Shown: positions 52,171-59,941 of the stretch, piece by piece
How positions within the stretch are numbered: position 1 is the stretch's first letter
Layout of the letters: every line of letters begins with the position of its first letter
Assembly (NCBI RefSeq): GCF_036867195.1
Contig: NZ_JBAJII010000001.1
Location: 3,534,001-3,598,000 of the forward strand
DNA length: 64,000 nt
Source: Arthrobacter sp. Soc17.1.1.1
GTDB taxonomy: Bacteria; Actinomycetota; Actinomycetes; Actinomycetales; Micrococcaceae
Reading direction: 5' to 3'
Made by a program: the position numbers and the translations under genes
The notes under the pieces: generated by a model
Database searches by the model: none
Told to the model about the DNA's origin: nothing
What the model saw: only the letters and a program-made list of their open reading frames with translations

Positions 52171-52190
52171 CTGAGCCGCCCCTGGCTCAG
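52171..52190. terminator. Hairpin between convergent epoxide hydrolase and MpaB genes
   Basis: CTGAGCC and GGCTCAG form a perfect 7-pair stem with a 6-base loop, overlapping the MpaB stop codon. The preceding 51950-52170 region shows no convincing ORF. Confidence 0.4.
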
Positions 52191-53131
52191 TCGAGCCAGT
52201 CCGGGCGGCCGGCGAGGCCGAGCCGGTAGCGCGCCGCGTCCACCGAGGGGCTGTGCGGCCCGAGGGCCAGCTGGAAGGTACGCAACTGCAAGCGGGTGCG
52301 CTGCAACCGGAGGCGATTCGCGAGCGAGCGGTCAGCGCGGCCGGGCACCCCGGCGAGGGGAGCCACGGACGGGGAGATGACCAGCGCGCCGGCGCTTGCG
52401 ATACCGCTGTAGAAGATCCGCTCGGCCCGGTTCAGCCCGTCCGGGGCGGAGAGGAAGGTCAGCAGCTCGGCGGGGACGGGGTCGAGGTCGGGTTCCAGCG
52501 CGCGCAGTGCCTCATCGAGTTCCCGGCGGTTGACCGGGAGGTCCTCGGCTCCGAGGGTCCGGGCGCTGCGGGACCAGTCGGCGACGTAGGTGTCGGCCCA
52601 GGTGCGGCCGAACCGCGGTGCCAGGTCGTGCCCGACGGCCTCGTGGGCCCCGAGGAAGGCATCGGTGAAGGCGAGGTGCACCCACCGGAGCAGGGCTGGG
52701 TCGGAGGCGGAGTAGGCGCGGCCGTCGTCGGTGGTACCGCTGACCCGCCCGTGCATGCGGCGGACCCGTGCCGAGTCCCGCTCGGCAAGTTCCGCGGAGC
52801 CGAAGGTGGTGATGGTGAGCCAGCGCGCGGTCCCGGCGAGGCGGGCCCAGGGGTCGCTGCGGTAGGAGGAGTGCCGGGCGACTCCGGCCATCGCCAGCGG
52901 GTGTGCGCCCTGGCCGAGGAGGGCCGCGACGCCGCCGACCAACGTGGAAAGGCCACCGTGGACCTGCCAGACGACGCCGTCGGGTTCGAACAGGCCCGGG
53001 CCCTCCCCGACCAGGGCGATGTCGCGCACCCAGTCAGGTGCCCCGGTGGGGTCACCGGAGACCCGGGCACGGAACGCGCTGCGGACGCGGTGAGCCAGGT
53101 CGGCGGGGCGCGGGATCGAGCTCACAGGCAT
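52187..53131 (-). CDS. MpaB-family oxygenase (DUF2236)
   Basis: A 314-residue protein of the MpaB/latex-clearing-protein-like group: FEPDGVVWQVHGGLSTLVGG, MAGVARHSSYRSDPWARLAGTARW (conserved His/Arg), VRRMHGRVSG, and LRWVHLAFTDAFLGAHE. Members are heme or di-metal oxygenases acting on hydrophobic substrates; most bacterial ones have no known substrate. GGAGC precedes the ATG. A single gene, convergent with the epoxide hydrolase. Confidence 0.82.
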   Translation of the reverse strand: MPVSSIPRPADLAHRVRSAFRARVSGDPTGAPDWVRDIALVGEGPGLFEPDGVVWQVHGGLSTLVGGVAALLGQGAHPLAMAGVARHSSYRSDPWARLAGTARWLTITTFGSAELAERDSARVRRMHGRVSGTTDDGRAYSASDPALLRWVHLAFTDAFLGAHEAVGHDLAPRFGRTWADTYVADWSRSARTLGAEDLPVNRRELDEALRALEPDLDPVPAELLTFLSAPDGLNRAERIFYSGIASAGALVISPSVAPLAGVPGRADRSLANRLRLQRTRLQLRTFQLALGPHSPSVDAARYRLGLAGRPDWLD

Positions 53132-53367
53132 GATGCTCCAACGACGGCAGGTCGGGGACGACGGACACCCCGGTCAGGACTCCACTACGAAGCGTAGAAC
53201 ACGGCACTGACACGGCGACGGCCGAGTGGACCTTTCCACGGTCAGCAGGGTGTTGGTGCTTCGAGGTCGACGCCGGTGAGCAGGGCAGCTTCGACCGTGA
53301 AAGGCCAGAGGGGCCGGCACCATCTGCCGGCAGTAACGGGATTCCCCCGAGTTGGCTCTGAGCGGTT

Positions 53368-54720
53368 CTACCGTGCTTTGACGACAGGCAGGTCGGCCCA
53401 CTTGGTGGTGTAGTGGGGTGAGAGCATGTCGCGTTTCATGGTCCAGTCCGACCCTGCTTTGAGACCGGCGTGGCCGAGGCCGATCGCTGAGCGCCCGAAT
53501 TTCTGGCCGATCTGGTGCAGGAGTGGGCCCGTGTCCTTGCCCGGGCCCTGAACGGCGTTCGCCCCGGGATCCAGGTCAAGGGTCAGGAGGGTGTCCTGTG
53601 TCCCGACGGGCTGGAGATCGGTGATGATGACTCCGGCCCGGATGTAGGACACGCCTTCTTCGATGAGCGGCAGGAGCCGGTGTGCAGCACGGGTCAGTTC
53701 CAGGGGGTTGGCGGTGTGCGCCGGGAGTGGGATGCAGATGCTGGGCGAGCTCTTGGTCCCGGTGCTGAAGGGGGAGGTGCCGGCGAATGCGGTGAGCACC
53801 CTCCCCTGCAGGTTCTTGCGGGCCAGGCGTGAGGCAGCGCCCTGAGCGTAGACACTCAACGCCTGCTGCATCGCGTCCAGAGTGCTCACGGGGCTGGCGA
53901 AGGAACGGGAGTAGAGGACCTGTTCGCTGCTGCCGGCGGACTCACTGGAGACGATGCAGGATGTGCCCTGCAGTTCCAGGACGGTGCGCATGAGGACCAC
54001 GGAGAAGCGTTTCCGGATGACGACCGGATCCGCGGCAGCCAGGTCCCAGGCACTGTCGATGCCGATGGCGTTCAGGCGTGCCGCGTTCCTGCTGCCGACG
54101 CCCCAGACGTCGGTGACTTTCAGCCTCCGCAGCAGGGCTTGTCGCTGGTCCTGTGGGACGAGGTCCCAGTGGCAGACCCCGTCGAAGTGGGGATTGCCCT
54201 TCGCCCATCGGTTGGCGAGTTTTGCCAGGGTCTTCGTCGGTGCGATGCCCACGCACACGGGGAGCCCGGTGTTACGCCGGACGGTGGTCCTGATGGTCCT
54301 GCCCGTGGCGTGCTGGTCCTGGTGGGTGCCGCCGAGGGTGAGGAACGCTTCGTCGATGCTGTAGATCTCGAGGTCGGTGGTGTGGCGTCCGAGAATTTCC
54401 ATGACGCGGGCGCTCATATCCCCGTACAGCTCGTAGTTGCTCGAACGGACCTGCAACCCCCAGTTCTTGGCCTGCTCAGCGATCTGGAACCAGGGGGCGC
54501 CCATCGGGATCCCGAGGGTCTTCGCCTCGGCGCTACGGGTGATCACGCACCCGTCATTGTTCGACAGGACCACCAGGGGCCGTCCCTCCAACGACGGGTC
54601 GAAGGCCCGCTCGGAGGAGACATAGAAATTGTTGACATCCACCAGAGCGAAAACCTGACCACGTCGGGTGCTCGGGCCGTTCGAACCAGGAGAGCGCGCG
54701 AGAATGCCGGGGTCAGACAT
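53368..54720 (-). CDS. umuC: Y-family DNA polymerase V subunit UmuC
   Basis: A 450-residue translesion polymerase. [19 protein letters not shown] near residue 27 and the YSIDEAFL catalytic motif hold the metal-binding carboxylates. [18 protein letters not shown] and [20 protein letters not shown] are typical of UmuC. The C-terminal DUF4113-like end ([20 protein letters not shown]) is present, so it is full length. It copies across DNA damage with UmuD' partners. Its start overlaps the umuD stop by 8 bases. GC is a little lower than in the flanking core genes, which suits a mobile origin. Confidence 0.92.
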   Translation of the reverse strand: MSDPGILARSPGSNGPSTRRGQVFALVDVNNFYVSSERAFDPSLEGRPLVVLSNNDGCVITRSAEAKTLGIPMGAPWFQIAEQAKNWGLQVRSSNYELYGDMSARVMEILGRHTTDLEIYSIDEAFLTLGGTHQDQHATGRTIRTTVRRNTGLPVCVGIAPTKTLAKLANRWAKGNPHFDGVCHWDLVPQDQRQALLRRLKVTDVWGVGSRNAARLNAIGIDSAWDLAAADPVVIRKRFSVVLMRTVLELQGTSCIVSSESAGSSEQVLYSRSFASPVSTLDAMQQALSVYAQGAASRLARKNLQGRVLTAFAGTSPFSTGTKSSPSICIPLPAHTANPLELTRAAHRLLPLIEEGVSYIRAGVIITDLQPVGTQDTLLTLDLDPGANAVQGPGKDTGPLLHQIGQKFGRSAIGLGHAGLKAGSDWTMKRDMLSPHYTTKWADLPVVKAR

Positions 54721-55180
54721 GGTGGAGGCATCGGGTGACTACACCCCAGATGACCAGGTCATCAGGGTCGGGCACGGGGATGGGCGGGTAGGCGGGACTG
54801 GCTGCAACCAGCTCGACACTGGCACCTGCGCCACCGTCTCGCCCGATGATTGTGCTGGTGTTGGACTGGATGACGCGGAGTCGTCGGATGGTGAGTTCCC
54901 CGTCGAGGACGGCGACGACGACGGATCCGTCCCTGGGCTGCAGGGCGCGGTCGACGATCAGTTCGTCCCCGTCGGAGATGCCTGCGCCGTCCATCGCATG
55001 CCCGGACACACGCACGATGTAGGTGCTGGTGATGTCCTTGATGAGGTGCCGGTTCAGGTCGATCCGGTCCTCGAACCAGTCCTGGGCAGGGGACGCGAAA
55101 CCTGACGGCATCAGCTCCGTTCGGGCTGCCGCTGGAGCAGGCCGGCCAAGAGCCGTACCTGATGCGCCGAATTCATCCAT
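54713..55180 (-). CDS. umuD: UmuD-like S24 protein with both catalytic residues replaced
   Basis: A 155-residue UmuD homologue ([34 protein letters not shown]). The fold is complete, but the UmuD/LexA nucleophile Ser (GDSM) is Ala62 here (SGHAMDG), and the catalytic Lys (FTVKKL) is Arg99 (LTIRRL). Numbering is offset by two from E. coli S60/K97 without gaps. It should therefore not cleave itself. The cleavage-site region reads PSG-FAS instead of QCG-FPS. The start is uncertain: ATG 55180 (chosen), ATG 55240, or a longer frame to 55477. It is co-translated with umuC. Confidence 0.78.
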   Translation of the reverse strand: MDEFGASGTALGRPAPAAARTELMPSGFASPAQDWFEDRIDLNRHLIKDITSTYIVRVSGHAMDGAGISDGDELIVDRALQPRDGSVVVAVLDGELTIRRLRVIQSNTSTIIGRDGGAGASVELVAASPAYPPIPVPDPDDLVIWGVVTRCLHHV

Positions 55181-55662
55181 GACCTGCCGCACCCTTTCGT
55201 CCAGGGCGCAACAGCCCAAACCACTGATCGTAGACTGCATCACCGACACGGGCGTGAACCAGTCCCCCGGCCCGAGGTGATCCAACAGCTTCGTGAGCTC
55301 CGGCCTTTGATGAAAGGATCCGGAAATAGTGTCGGCAAACACCCGACAGCAGCAGTCAGCGCGTCGACCTGCAGCGCGGCGTCCTGGGCGAGCTTCTACG
55401 TGCTGCCTCTCGGTATCGCAGACGTGTGTAGTGAATACCTTCGTATTTGGCACTCTGGATGAGGGCGTCGACGACATCCCGGACGAGTAGAGTCTGTCGC
55501 GGTTAGTGCACCATCACCGGGCACTTGCTAGGGCGGATCATCTGGGAATCAGCCACGTCCGTATCTATCGGAACTGTTCTTCCTCGCTCATGCCGGTGAG
55601 AGGTGTTCCGGTGGAGGACCGACAATACGACGTCCGCCTCGATCACCTAGGGCTTAGCGGAT
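55181..55662. other. Gap upstream of umuD; candidate operator, no convincing gene
   Basis: No ORF here is supported by family or ribosome site. An inverted repeat AATAC-CTTC-GTATT (55434-55447) could be a damage-responsive or other operator for umuDC. It does not match the CGAAC-N4-GTTCG consensus of actinobacterial LexA. The frame of umuD is open up to 55477, so part of the gap may be coding. Confidence 0.3.
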
Positions 55663-56253
55663 CTAGTTGGACCCACATCCAGCTGCCCATTCCCGGTTCA
55701 GTATCGCGAAAGCAAACTCGCTTCCCCATGCTCCATTGAAGAAGATGTTCTCGTGGAAATACGCCTCCCTCCGCATTCCCACCCGGTCGAGAAGCAGGGC
55801 GGCGGGATGATTGAGGGCGTCGGTGACCGCGGTGAGGCGGCGGAGGTGCAGTGTCCCGAAGGCGTATCCGAGCAATCCCCGAACTGCCTCAAGGCCATAG
55901 CCGTTCCCCTGATGTTCGGGCGCGAGGGTGAACCCCACTTCGGCCATACTCGGTTCGGCGTCATCTACCTTCAATGCGAGGTCGCCAATGAGTACGCCGC
56001 CCTCTTGCTCCTCGAGGGCGAACTGGTACCACTGCCCCGGCACGCCCGGCAGAGCACCCTGCATCGAGTCGATAAGGGCTCGGCCCTGTCCGATGGTGTA
56101 ATTACTCCAGCTTTGGTACCGCTCGACGTCGGGATGGGCTCGATATGCGGTGAAGGTCCCAGCGTCCCCTGCAACAAACGGACGGACGCGAAGACGGGGT
56201 GTTTCGAAATGGACAGGGATGGACCCTGATCGAGAGCTCTGATTGATGGTCAT
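55663..56253 (-). CDS. RimJ/RimL-type GNAT acetyltransferase
   Basis: A 196-residue acetyltransferase: ETPRLRVRPFVAGDAGTFTAY at the start, EVGFTLAPEHQGNGYGLEAV with the acetyl-CoA loop QGNGYG, and HPAALLLDRVGMRREAYFHEN near the end, all typical of RimJ/L-like enzymes acting on amino groups of proteins or antibiotics. ATG 56253 follows GGAAGAG at 8 bases; a longer frame to 56343 has no site. It lies in the lower-GC accessory region. Confidence 0.82.
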   Translation of the reverse strand: MTINQSSRSGSIPVHFETPRLRVRPFVAGDAGTFTAYRAHPDVERYQSWSNYTIGQGRALIDSMQGALPGVPGQWYQFALEEQEGGVLIGDLALKVDDAEPSMAEVGFTLAPEHQGNGYGLEAVRGLLGYAFGTLHLRRLTAVTDALNHPAALLLDRVGMRREAYFHENIFFNGAWGSEFAFAILNREWAAGCGSN

Positions 56254-56387
56254 CCCATTTCTCTTCCTGCATGACGGTTGGCTTTGCTGGTTGTTACTGC
56301 AGTGGCTGAAGGTGCCCCGGGATGAATGATGCACCGGCTTCATTCACACAGTACGGGTGCAAACCTTTCCAACCTGGTGGCGGCCAG

Positions 56388-56588
56388 TTAGTCGCTCCCT
56401 TGGGTTGAAGCCGCGTTGATGTCCGGCCGCGTGAGGCCGTGTTGCTCCGCCAGTTCGTTCGCGGGACCGGTGGGACACCTGTCGGTAGAGAGGAAGCCCA
56501 GCGTTTCGGGGTCTGCTCCGGTGATCATGCGCGGCAGCCGTTTGACGATCCGCTTGCGCATCGGGCAGGGACAACTATTCCTCGTCAT
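56388..56588 (-). CDS. Possible small protein, 66 residues
   Basis: An ORF with CPCPMRKRIVKRLPRM near the start and ADPETLGFLSTDRCPTG in the middle. It has three cysteines and a basic N-terminal half and reads like a real protein, but no family is known. AGGGG lies about 10 bases ahead of the ATG. An overlapping plus-strand ORF at 56416-56643 is less convincing. The rest of the 56254-56611 gap shows nothing else. Confidence 0.3.
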   Translation of the reverse strand: MTRNSCPCPMRKRIVKRLPRMITGADPETLGFLSTDRCPTGPANELAEQHGLTRPDINAASTQGSD

Positions 56589-56611
56589 TGCGGGACCCCT
56601 GGAGGGGCCGC

Positions 56612-57157
56612 TCAGGCAGGACCGGGCGCTACGACCTCGGTGAGCATATCCAGTGCGTCAGGGCTTGCAGCGAGCTCAATCTTGCCACCATCAGTTAGCA
56701 AGGTCACGGCTAGGTATAAATACGCCGGCAGGTATTTGCGTTCTTTGCCAATGATCTTTCGGCGGTCCGGAAGAACTCTCTGCACCTTCAAGTCAGTCGC
56801 TCGTCCTGACGGCTCCAAGCTGTCGTAGACAGCGGGCTGGAACCGGATCGATCCGGCGTCGGGAGTTGCAACGCCCTGGTTCCAAATCCCGCTGAGCGAA
56901 CCTGCACGAGATTCCGGGTAGCGAATGAAGGCCTTGAATTGTCCGTGTTCGTCGAGCCTCCGTTTGGTCCTGCGCACATTCCGTAACTGGAACATCGCGA
57001 AGAGCCAGTAGATCAAGGTGTACATGAAGCCACTGATCAGGGCATCGACCAAGCTACGTTGGCTGACGACTAGCCAAACGGCAGTTGCAAACACGAAGAA
57101 GATGACATAGCCGAACGCCAGTGCCATGTAGGGGTGCCGTCGGACCCAGTTTTTCAT
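56612..57157 (-). CDS. Membrane protein of unknown function (two helices)
   Basis: A 181-residue protein. Two transmembrane helices lie at about 10-32 (YMALAFGYVIFFVFATAVWLV) and 37-57 (LVDALISGFMYTLIYWLFAMF). A soluble basic C-terminal domain of about 120 residues follows (FQLRNVRRTKRRLDEHGQ, DLKVQRVLPDRRKIIGKERK). Not recognised. It has normal-looking codon use and a GGGAT-type site. Local GC is visibly lower than in the core genes. Confidence 0.6.
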   Translation of the reverse strand: MKNWVRRHPYMALAFGYVIFFVFATAVWLVVSQRSLVDALISGFMYTLIYWLFAMFQLRNVRRTKRRLDEHGQFKAFIRYPESRAGSLSGIWNQGVATPDAGSIRFQPAVYDSLEPSGRATDLKVQRVLPDRRKIIGKERKYLPAYLYLAVTLLTDGGKIELAASPDALDMLTEVVAPGPA

Positions 57158-57370
57158 TTCGACATCCCGTCGTGGGACAGATCAGTGGTGCGACTCATCG
57201 GACCCGCGCCTTGATCTCAGGTGCATCATTTTCTGCTGGAAGTTCCGTCTTCAAGGCGCTCCTCCTGTTTGGCAAAGAGCAGAACGCCAAGCGCGATCAT
57301 GCTTCCGGCGAAGACACTACCCAACTTTTATAGGTGCATAGGATCCCGCTGAGGGCGTGCTGGTCGAGGG

Positions 57371-57616
57371 TCAGTCGATTGGCCATGAGCCGGGCATTTT
57401 CCGCTCACTCGCTCTAGTGACATAGATCAGCAGAAAGATTGCTAGACCGATCGTTGGCGGCCAAAACCCGACGAAGCGTATTGCTGTCGCACAAGCGACG
57501 ACGAACAAGACACCCATAACGACCTCAACGATGCGATCCCGACGTGGCTTGATTCTGACCAAGTAAAGTCCGACAGCTACACCTGCGAGAGCACATAGAA
57601 CGAAGCTCAGGATCAT
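57371..57616 (-). CDS. Small membrane protein (three helices), unknown function
   Basis: An 81-residue protein starting at ATG 57616, preceded by GGAGGGAC. Helices: ILSFVLCALAGVAVGLYLV, VVMGVLFVVACATAIRFVG and IGLAIFLLIYVT. An upstream in-frame start at 57649 would extend into the ribosome site. No family recognised. It is one of several small membrane proteins in this accessory stretch. Confidence 0.5.
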   Translation of the reverse strand: MILSFVLCALAGVAVGLYLVRIKPRRDRIVEVVMGVLFVVACATAIRFVGFWPPTIGLAIFLLIYVTRASERKMPGSWPID

Positions 57617-57823
57617 CTGTCCCTCCAGAGGAATGGGCGATGGCGACAACCTGGCATTGAGGTTATGCCAGTAACCCTGAAAGCCAGCAGGGCTTCCCCT
57701 TCAGACCGCTGGCGGATCCGCTTAGAGTGCGCCGGCGAGAGAATGGCCATTCCTGCATGCCGACGCAGCAGGGCGACGTCTGGCGCTGATACATCAAGCG
57801 CCGTTGAGTCGCCACCATCAACA

Positions 57824-57852
57824 CTGACAACCAGAACCCGCGGTACTAGGCT
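57824..57852 (+). promoter_or_regulatory. Promoter of the 76-residue membrane protein gene
   Basis: CTGACA (57824-57829) and TAGGCT (57847-57852) are exactly 17 bases apart and the ATG at 57859 follows 6 bases later, predicting a leaderless transcript. Confidence 0.6.
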
Positions 57853-57858
57853 CCGGAT

Positions 57859-58089
57859 ATGTCAAAGCGATCGGCCTTCCGAAATGACTTCCCCCGCGTC
57901 ACCTACGTGGTGCTCGGGGCCCTCATAGGAACGAACGCGTTGTTCAACCAAGTTTCACAACCGGTATGGGTGGCACTCAACGCGCTGGTCATCGTCGTCA
58001 GCTTCGGCCTCGCCATCGCCAACTTCGTGGGATTAGTCCTACGGCGACACCGCCGGGAGCACACGGTCGCTGAAACTCCTAACCAGTGA
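57859..58089 (+). CDS. Small membrane protein (two helices), unknown function
   Basis: A 76-residue protein with helices VTYVVLGALIGTNALFNQV and VWVALNALVIVVSFGLAIANFVGLVL, a basic cytoplasmic-looking linker and a polar tail. There is no ribosome site, but a well-formed promoter ends 6 bases before the ATG. Not recognised. Confidence 0.6.
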   Translation: MSKRSAFRNDFPRVTYVVLGALIGTNALFNQVSQPVWVALNALVIVVSFGLAIANFVGLVLRRHRREHTVAETPNQ

Positions 58090-58216
58090 ATATGCCCACA
58101 TCTGATGTGCAGGGTTGCCAGTAGCACCATGAGGAACTTAGGAGGATAGACATGTCGGAAGAAGGTTCCGGCTGAGCGATGGCGCACCATACCTAGCTAG
58201 TAAACCCTCGTCGGGA

Positions 58217-58450
58217 TTACTCACGATTGATTGACGTCCGCCAATAGACCGGGTCGGACCGGGTTTGAATGATGACCCCAGTCATGAGTAGTGCTACGGC
58301 GATCAGGCTGATCGGTAGGACTGTATTCTGGCCGAAAAGTCCGATGATCACGGGGGACAGTACTGTCAATACGGACAGAATGAAGAAGCAGTTGGCAATA
58401 CGCTTCATTTTGCGTTGCCGTGCGAATGCGGCCGGGGAGAAGCCTTCCAC
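58217..58450 (-). CDS. Small membrane protein (two helices), unknown function
   Basis: A 77-residue protein from GTG 58450, preceded by AAGGAAG at 7 bases. A basic start (AFARQRKMKRI) leads into helices ANCFFILSVLTVLSPVIIGLF and VLPISLIAVALLMTGVII, then a short polar tail (SDPVYWRTSINRE). No family recognised. Confidence 0.55.
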   Translation of the reverse strand: MEGFSPAAFARQRKMKRIANCFFILSVLTVLSPVIIGLFGQNTVLPISLIAVALLMTGVIIQTRSDPVYWRTSINRE

Positions 58451-58591
58451 TGATCCGCTTCCTTCGTTCTAGGGCATTCCAGCGCTGGTCATGGTCAAGC
58501 CTTGACTGTACCGCCGACCCACCCCTCCCGAAGGTCTACTGACGTTTCCCTGAGCGACGTCAACCGGTCATTGTTGGTGCATCCTGTTGAG

Positions 58592-58885
58592 ATGCGATCC
58601 GGGACGCGAAGGTGGAATGACACGGTTACGTCAGTTGTGGTGTTACTTAACGACCTGGATCCCTACGGTCTGGAGCCGGGCACGGCAGAGGGTGCACCTC
58701 AGGACGAATACGCACCCGAAGCTAGCCCCATGGCACGTTTGCTCCTGAATCACGGATCAATCAGCAGTGACGAAGTGGACGCGATCTGGTTGGAAGGGTT
58801 CCAAGAACCTCTCAGCGAGTTCATCGGCGCTGAGGCAATGAACCGCTTCTGCGCCGAGCTCAACTCATTGCCAGTCTCGACCTGA
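58592..58885 (+). CDS. Conserved hypothetical protein, 97 residues
   Basis: A small acidic soluble protein. VTSVVVLLNDLDPYGLEPGT leads to GAPQDEYAPEASPMARLL and SSDEVDAIWLEGFQEPLSEF. The pattern of a DPxGL...GAPxDEY motif followed by a helical end resembles a DUF1871-like group of small bacterial proteins, but the match is from memory and weak. The ATG at 58592 fits the domain start; the frame is open to 58502. Confidence 0.45.
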   Translation: MRSGTRRWNDTVTSVVVLLNDLDPYGLEPGTAEGAPQDEYAPEASPMARLLLNHGSISSDEVDAIWLEGFQEPLSEFIGAEAMNRFCAELNSLPVST

Positions 58886-58949
58886 TGCTTGGGCTCTGCC
58901 CGCAGGCCGATCGATAAACGGGACGGCCCGGTGTTGACCGCGTTTTGGC

Positions 58950-59315
58950 TTACACCTGTGACGTCCTCGGCTTTTTGACCTCTTGCTCGATGAAGTTGAG
59001 GATCCGGTGCAGGTCTTTTTTGCCCTGGCCATAGTCGAACAGTGTCGTACCTAGCCGCGGTTCAGACAGGGCGTCGATAGTGGTGCGCCCTGAATCGTCT
59101 TGAGTGAGTAGCAGGGTGATGCGCAGACCCCATGTCTTCCAGTTCATTCGAGCACTGAAGACTGCTCGATTGGAAGACAGCTCGACGAGTTGGTAGCGGT
59201 TCATCTGGTCGGTCACTCGACTTGCTGCTTCGACTACCCTTTCGCGGGCCGCGTCGAGGAGCAGGGAACCTCTTGTACGCGCCTGATAGGAAGTAAGCCC
59301 ATAGGGATCAGTCAT
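58950..59315 (-). CDS. Hypothetical protein, 121 residues
   Basis: A soluble basic protein (YQLVELSSNRAVFSARMNWK, TWGLRITLLLTQDDSGRTTI, FDYGQGKKDLHRILNFIEQE). The beta-rich centre with helical ends looks like a START-like or DUF-type lipid/ligand-binding fold seen in actinobacterial hypothetical proteins; this is a guess. A TAGCTT box ends 6 bases before the ATG, so it may be leaderless. Confidence 0.5.
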   Translation of the reverse strand: MTDPYGLTSYQARTRGSLLLDAARERVVEAASRVTDQMNRYQLVELSSNRAVFSARMNWKTWGLRITLLLTQDDSGRTTIDALSEPRLGTTLFDYGQGKKDLHRILNFIEQEVKKPRTSQV

Positions 59316-59343
59316 GGACTGAAGCTAGCAGTCGGGCCGTCCA

Positions 59344-59493
59344 GTGAAGGATCGGCCTACGGGCAGTTTCGTTGCGCAGGCTGCACTTCGCTGCAACACT
59401 CACATTTCCGGATACACCCGGGGCAGCACGCGGAGCCAGCTCGCGCAGCAGCAACTCGACGCGTTAATCGCCGCCTATGAGGAGACCCACTGA
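59344..59493 (+). CDS. Possible remnant ORF coupled to the cyclotransferase gene
   Basis: A frame from GTG 59344 gives 49 residues ending SQLAQQQLDALIAAYEETH. The last 25 residues look coding, and the TGA overlaps the next ATG (TGATG). The first half is not convincing and no start signal is seen. It may be the 3' end of a decayed gene. Confidence 0.25.
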   Translation: MKDRPTGSFVAQAALRCNTHISGYTRGSTRSQLAQQQLDALIAAYEETH

Positions 59494-59882
59494 TGCCTTT
59501 GCTCTTCTCTTACGGGACGCTTCAGTTTCCGTCGGTCCAGAGGGCTCACTTCGGCCGGCTGCTGGAGGGCGCCCCGGATCAGCTGCCCGGTTTCAGGCTC
59601 GAAATGCTGGCTATTCGTGATCCCGCGGTCATCGCGACCAGTGGCACTGATACACATCCGATCCTGCGCCCGTCAGGTTCCTCTTCAGACGCCGTGCCGG
59701 GCACCGTTTTCGAACTGTCGGCTGAGGAGCTGAGGGCTGCGGACTCGTATGAGGTCAGTGACTACAGAAGGATCGAAGTTCGACTCCAGTCAGGTGTGGA
59801 TGCCTGGGTGTATATCGATGCAGCACACCCTGTCGTTACCGGTTCGCCGGTTTCGGATGACCCTGATCCTTCAGGGCCTTAG
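59493..59882 (+). CDS. Gamma-glutamylcyclotransferase-fold (AIG2-like) protein
   Basis: A 129-residue protein with YGTL at residues 7-10 and a conserved Glu at 87 (DSYEVSDYRR), the substrate-binding loop and general base of the GGCT/AIG2 fold. It also has GFRLEMLAIRDPAVI and VPGTVFELSAEEL. Family members release 5-oxoproline from gamma-glutamyl peptides or amines; the exact substrate is unknown. It is convergent with the large LuxR-type gene. Confidence 0.85.
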   Translation: MPLLFSYGTLQFPSVQRAHFGRLLEGAPDQLPGFRLEMLAIRDPAVIATSGTDTHPILRPSGSSSDAVPGTVFELSAEELRAADSYEVSDYRRIEVRLQSGVDAWVYIDAAHPVVTGSPVSDDPDPSGP

Positions 59883-59941
59883 GACAAGGTGCCGCCGCTG
59901 CTCGGGCAGATTGCGGTGCCGCTGCTCGCAGAGACCGGTGT

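Noticed and set aside
55434..55447. SOS (LexA) box for umuDC
   Set aside because: An inverted repeat is present, but it does not match the actinobacterial CGAAC-N4-GTTCG pattern. Kept only as a candidate operator.
55506..55739. A 77-codon plus-strand ORF
   Set aside because: No ribosome site, no family, and it overlaps the end of the GNAT gene antisense.
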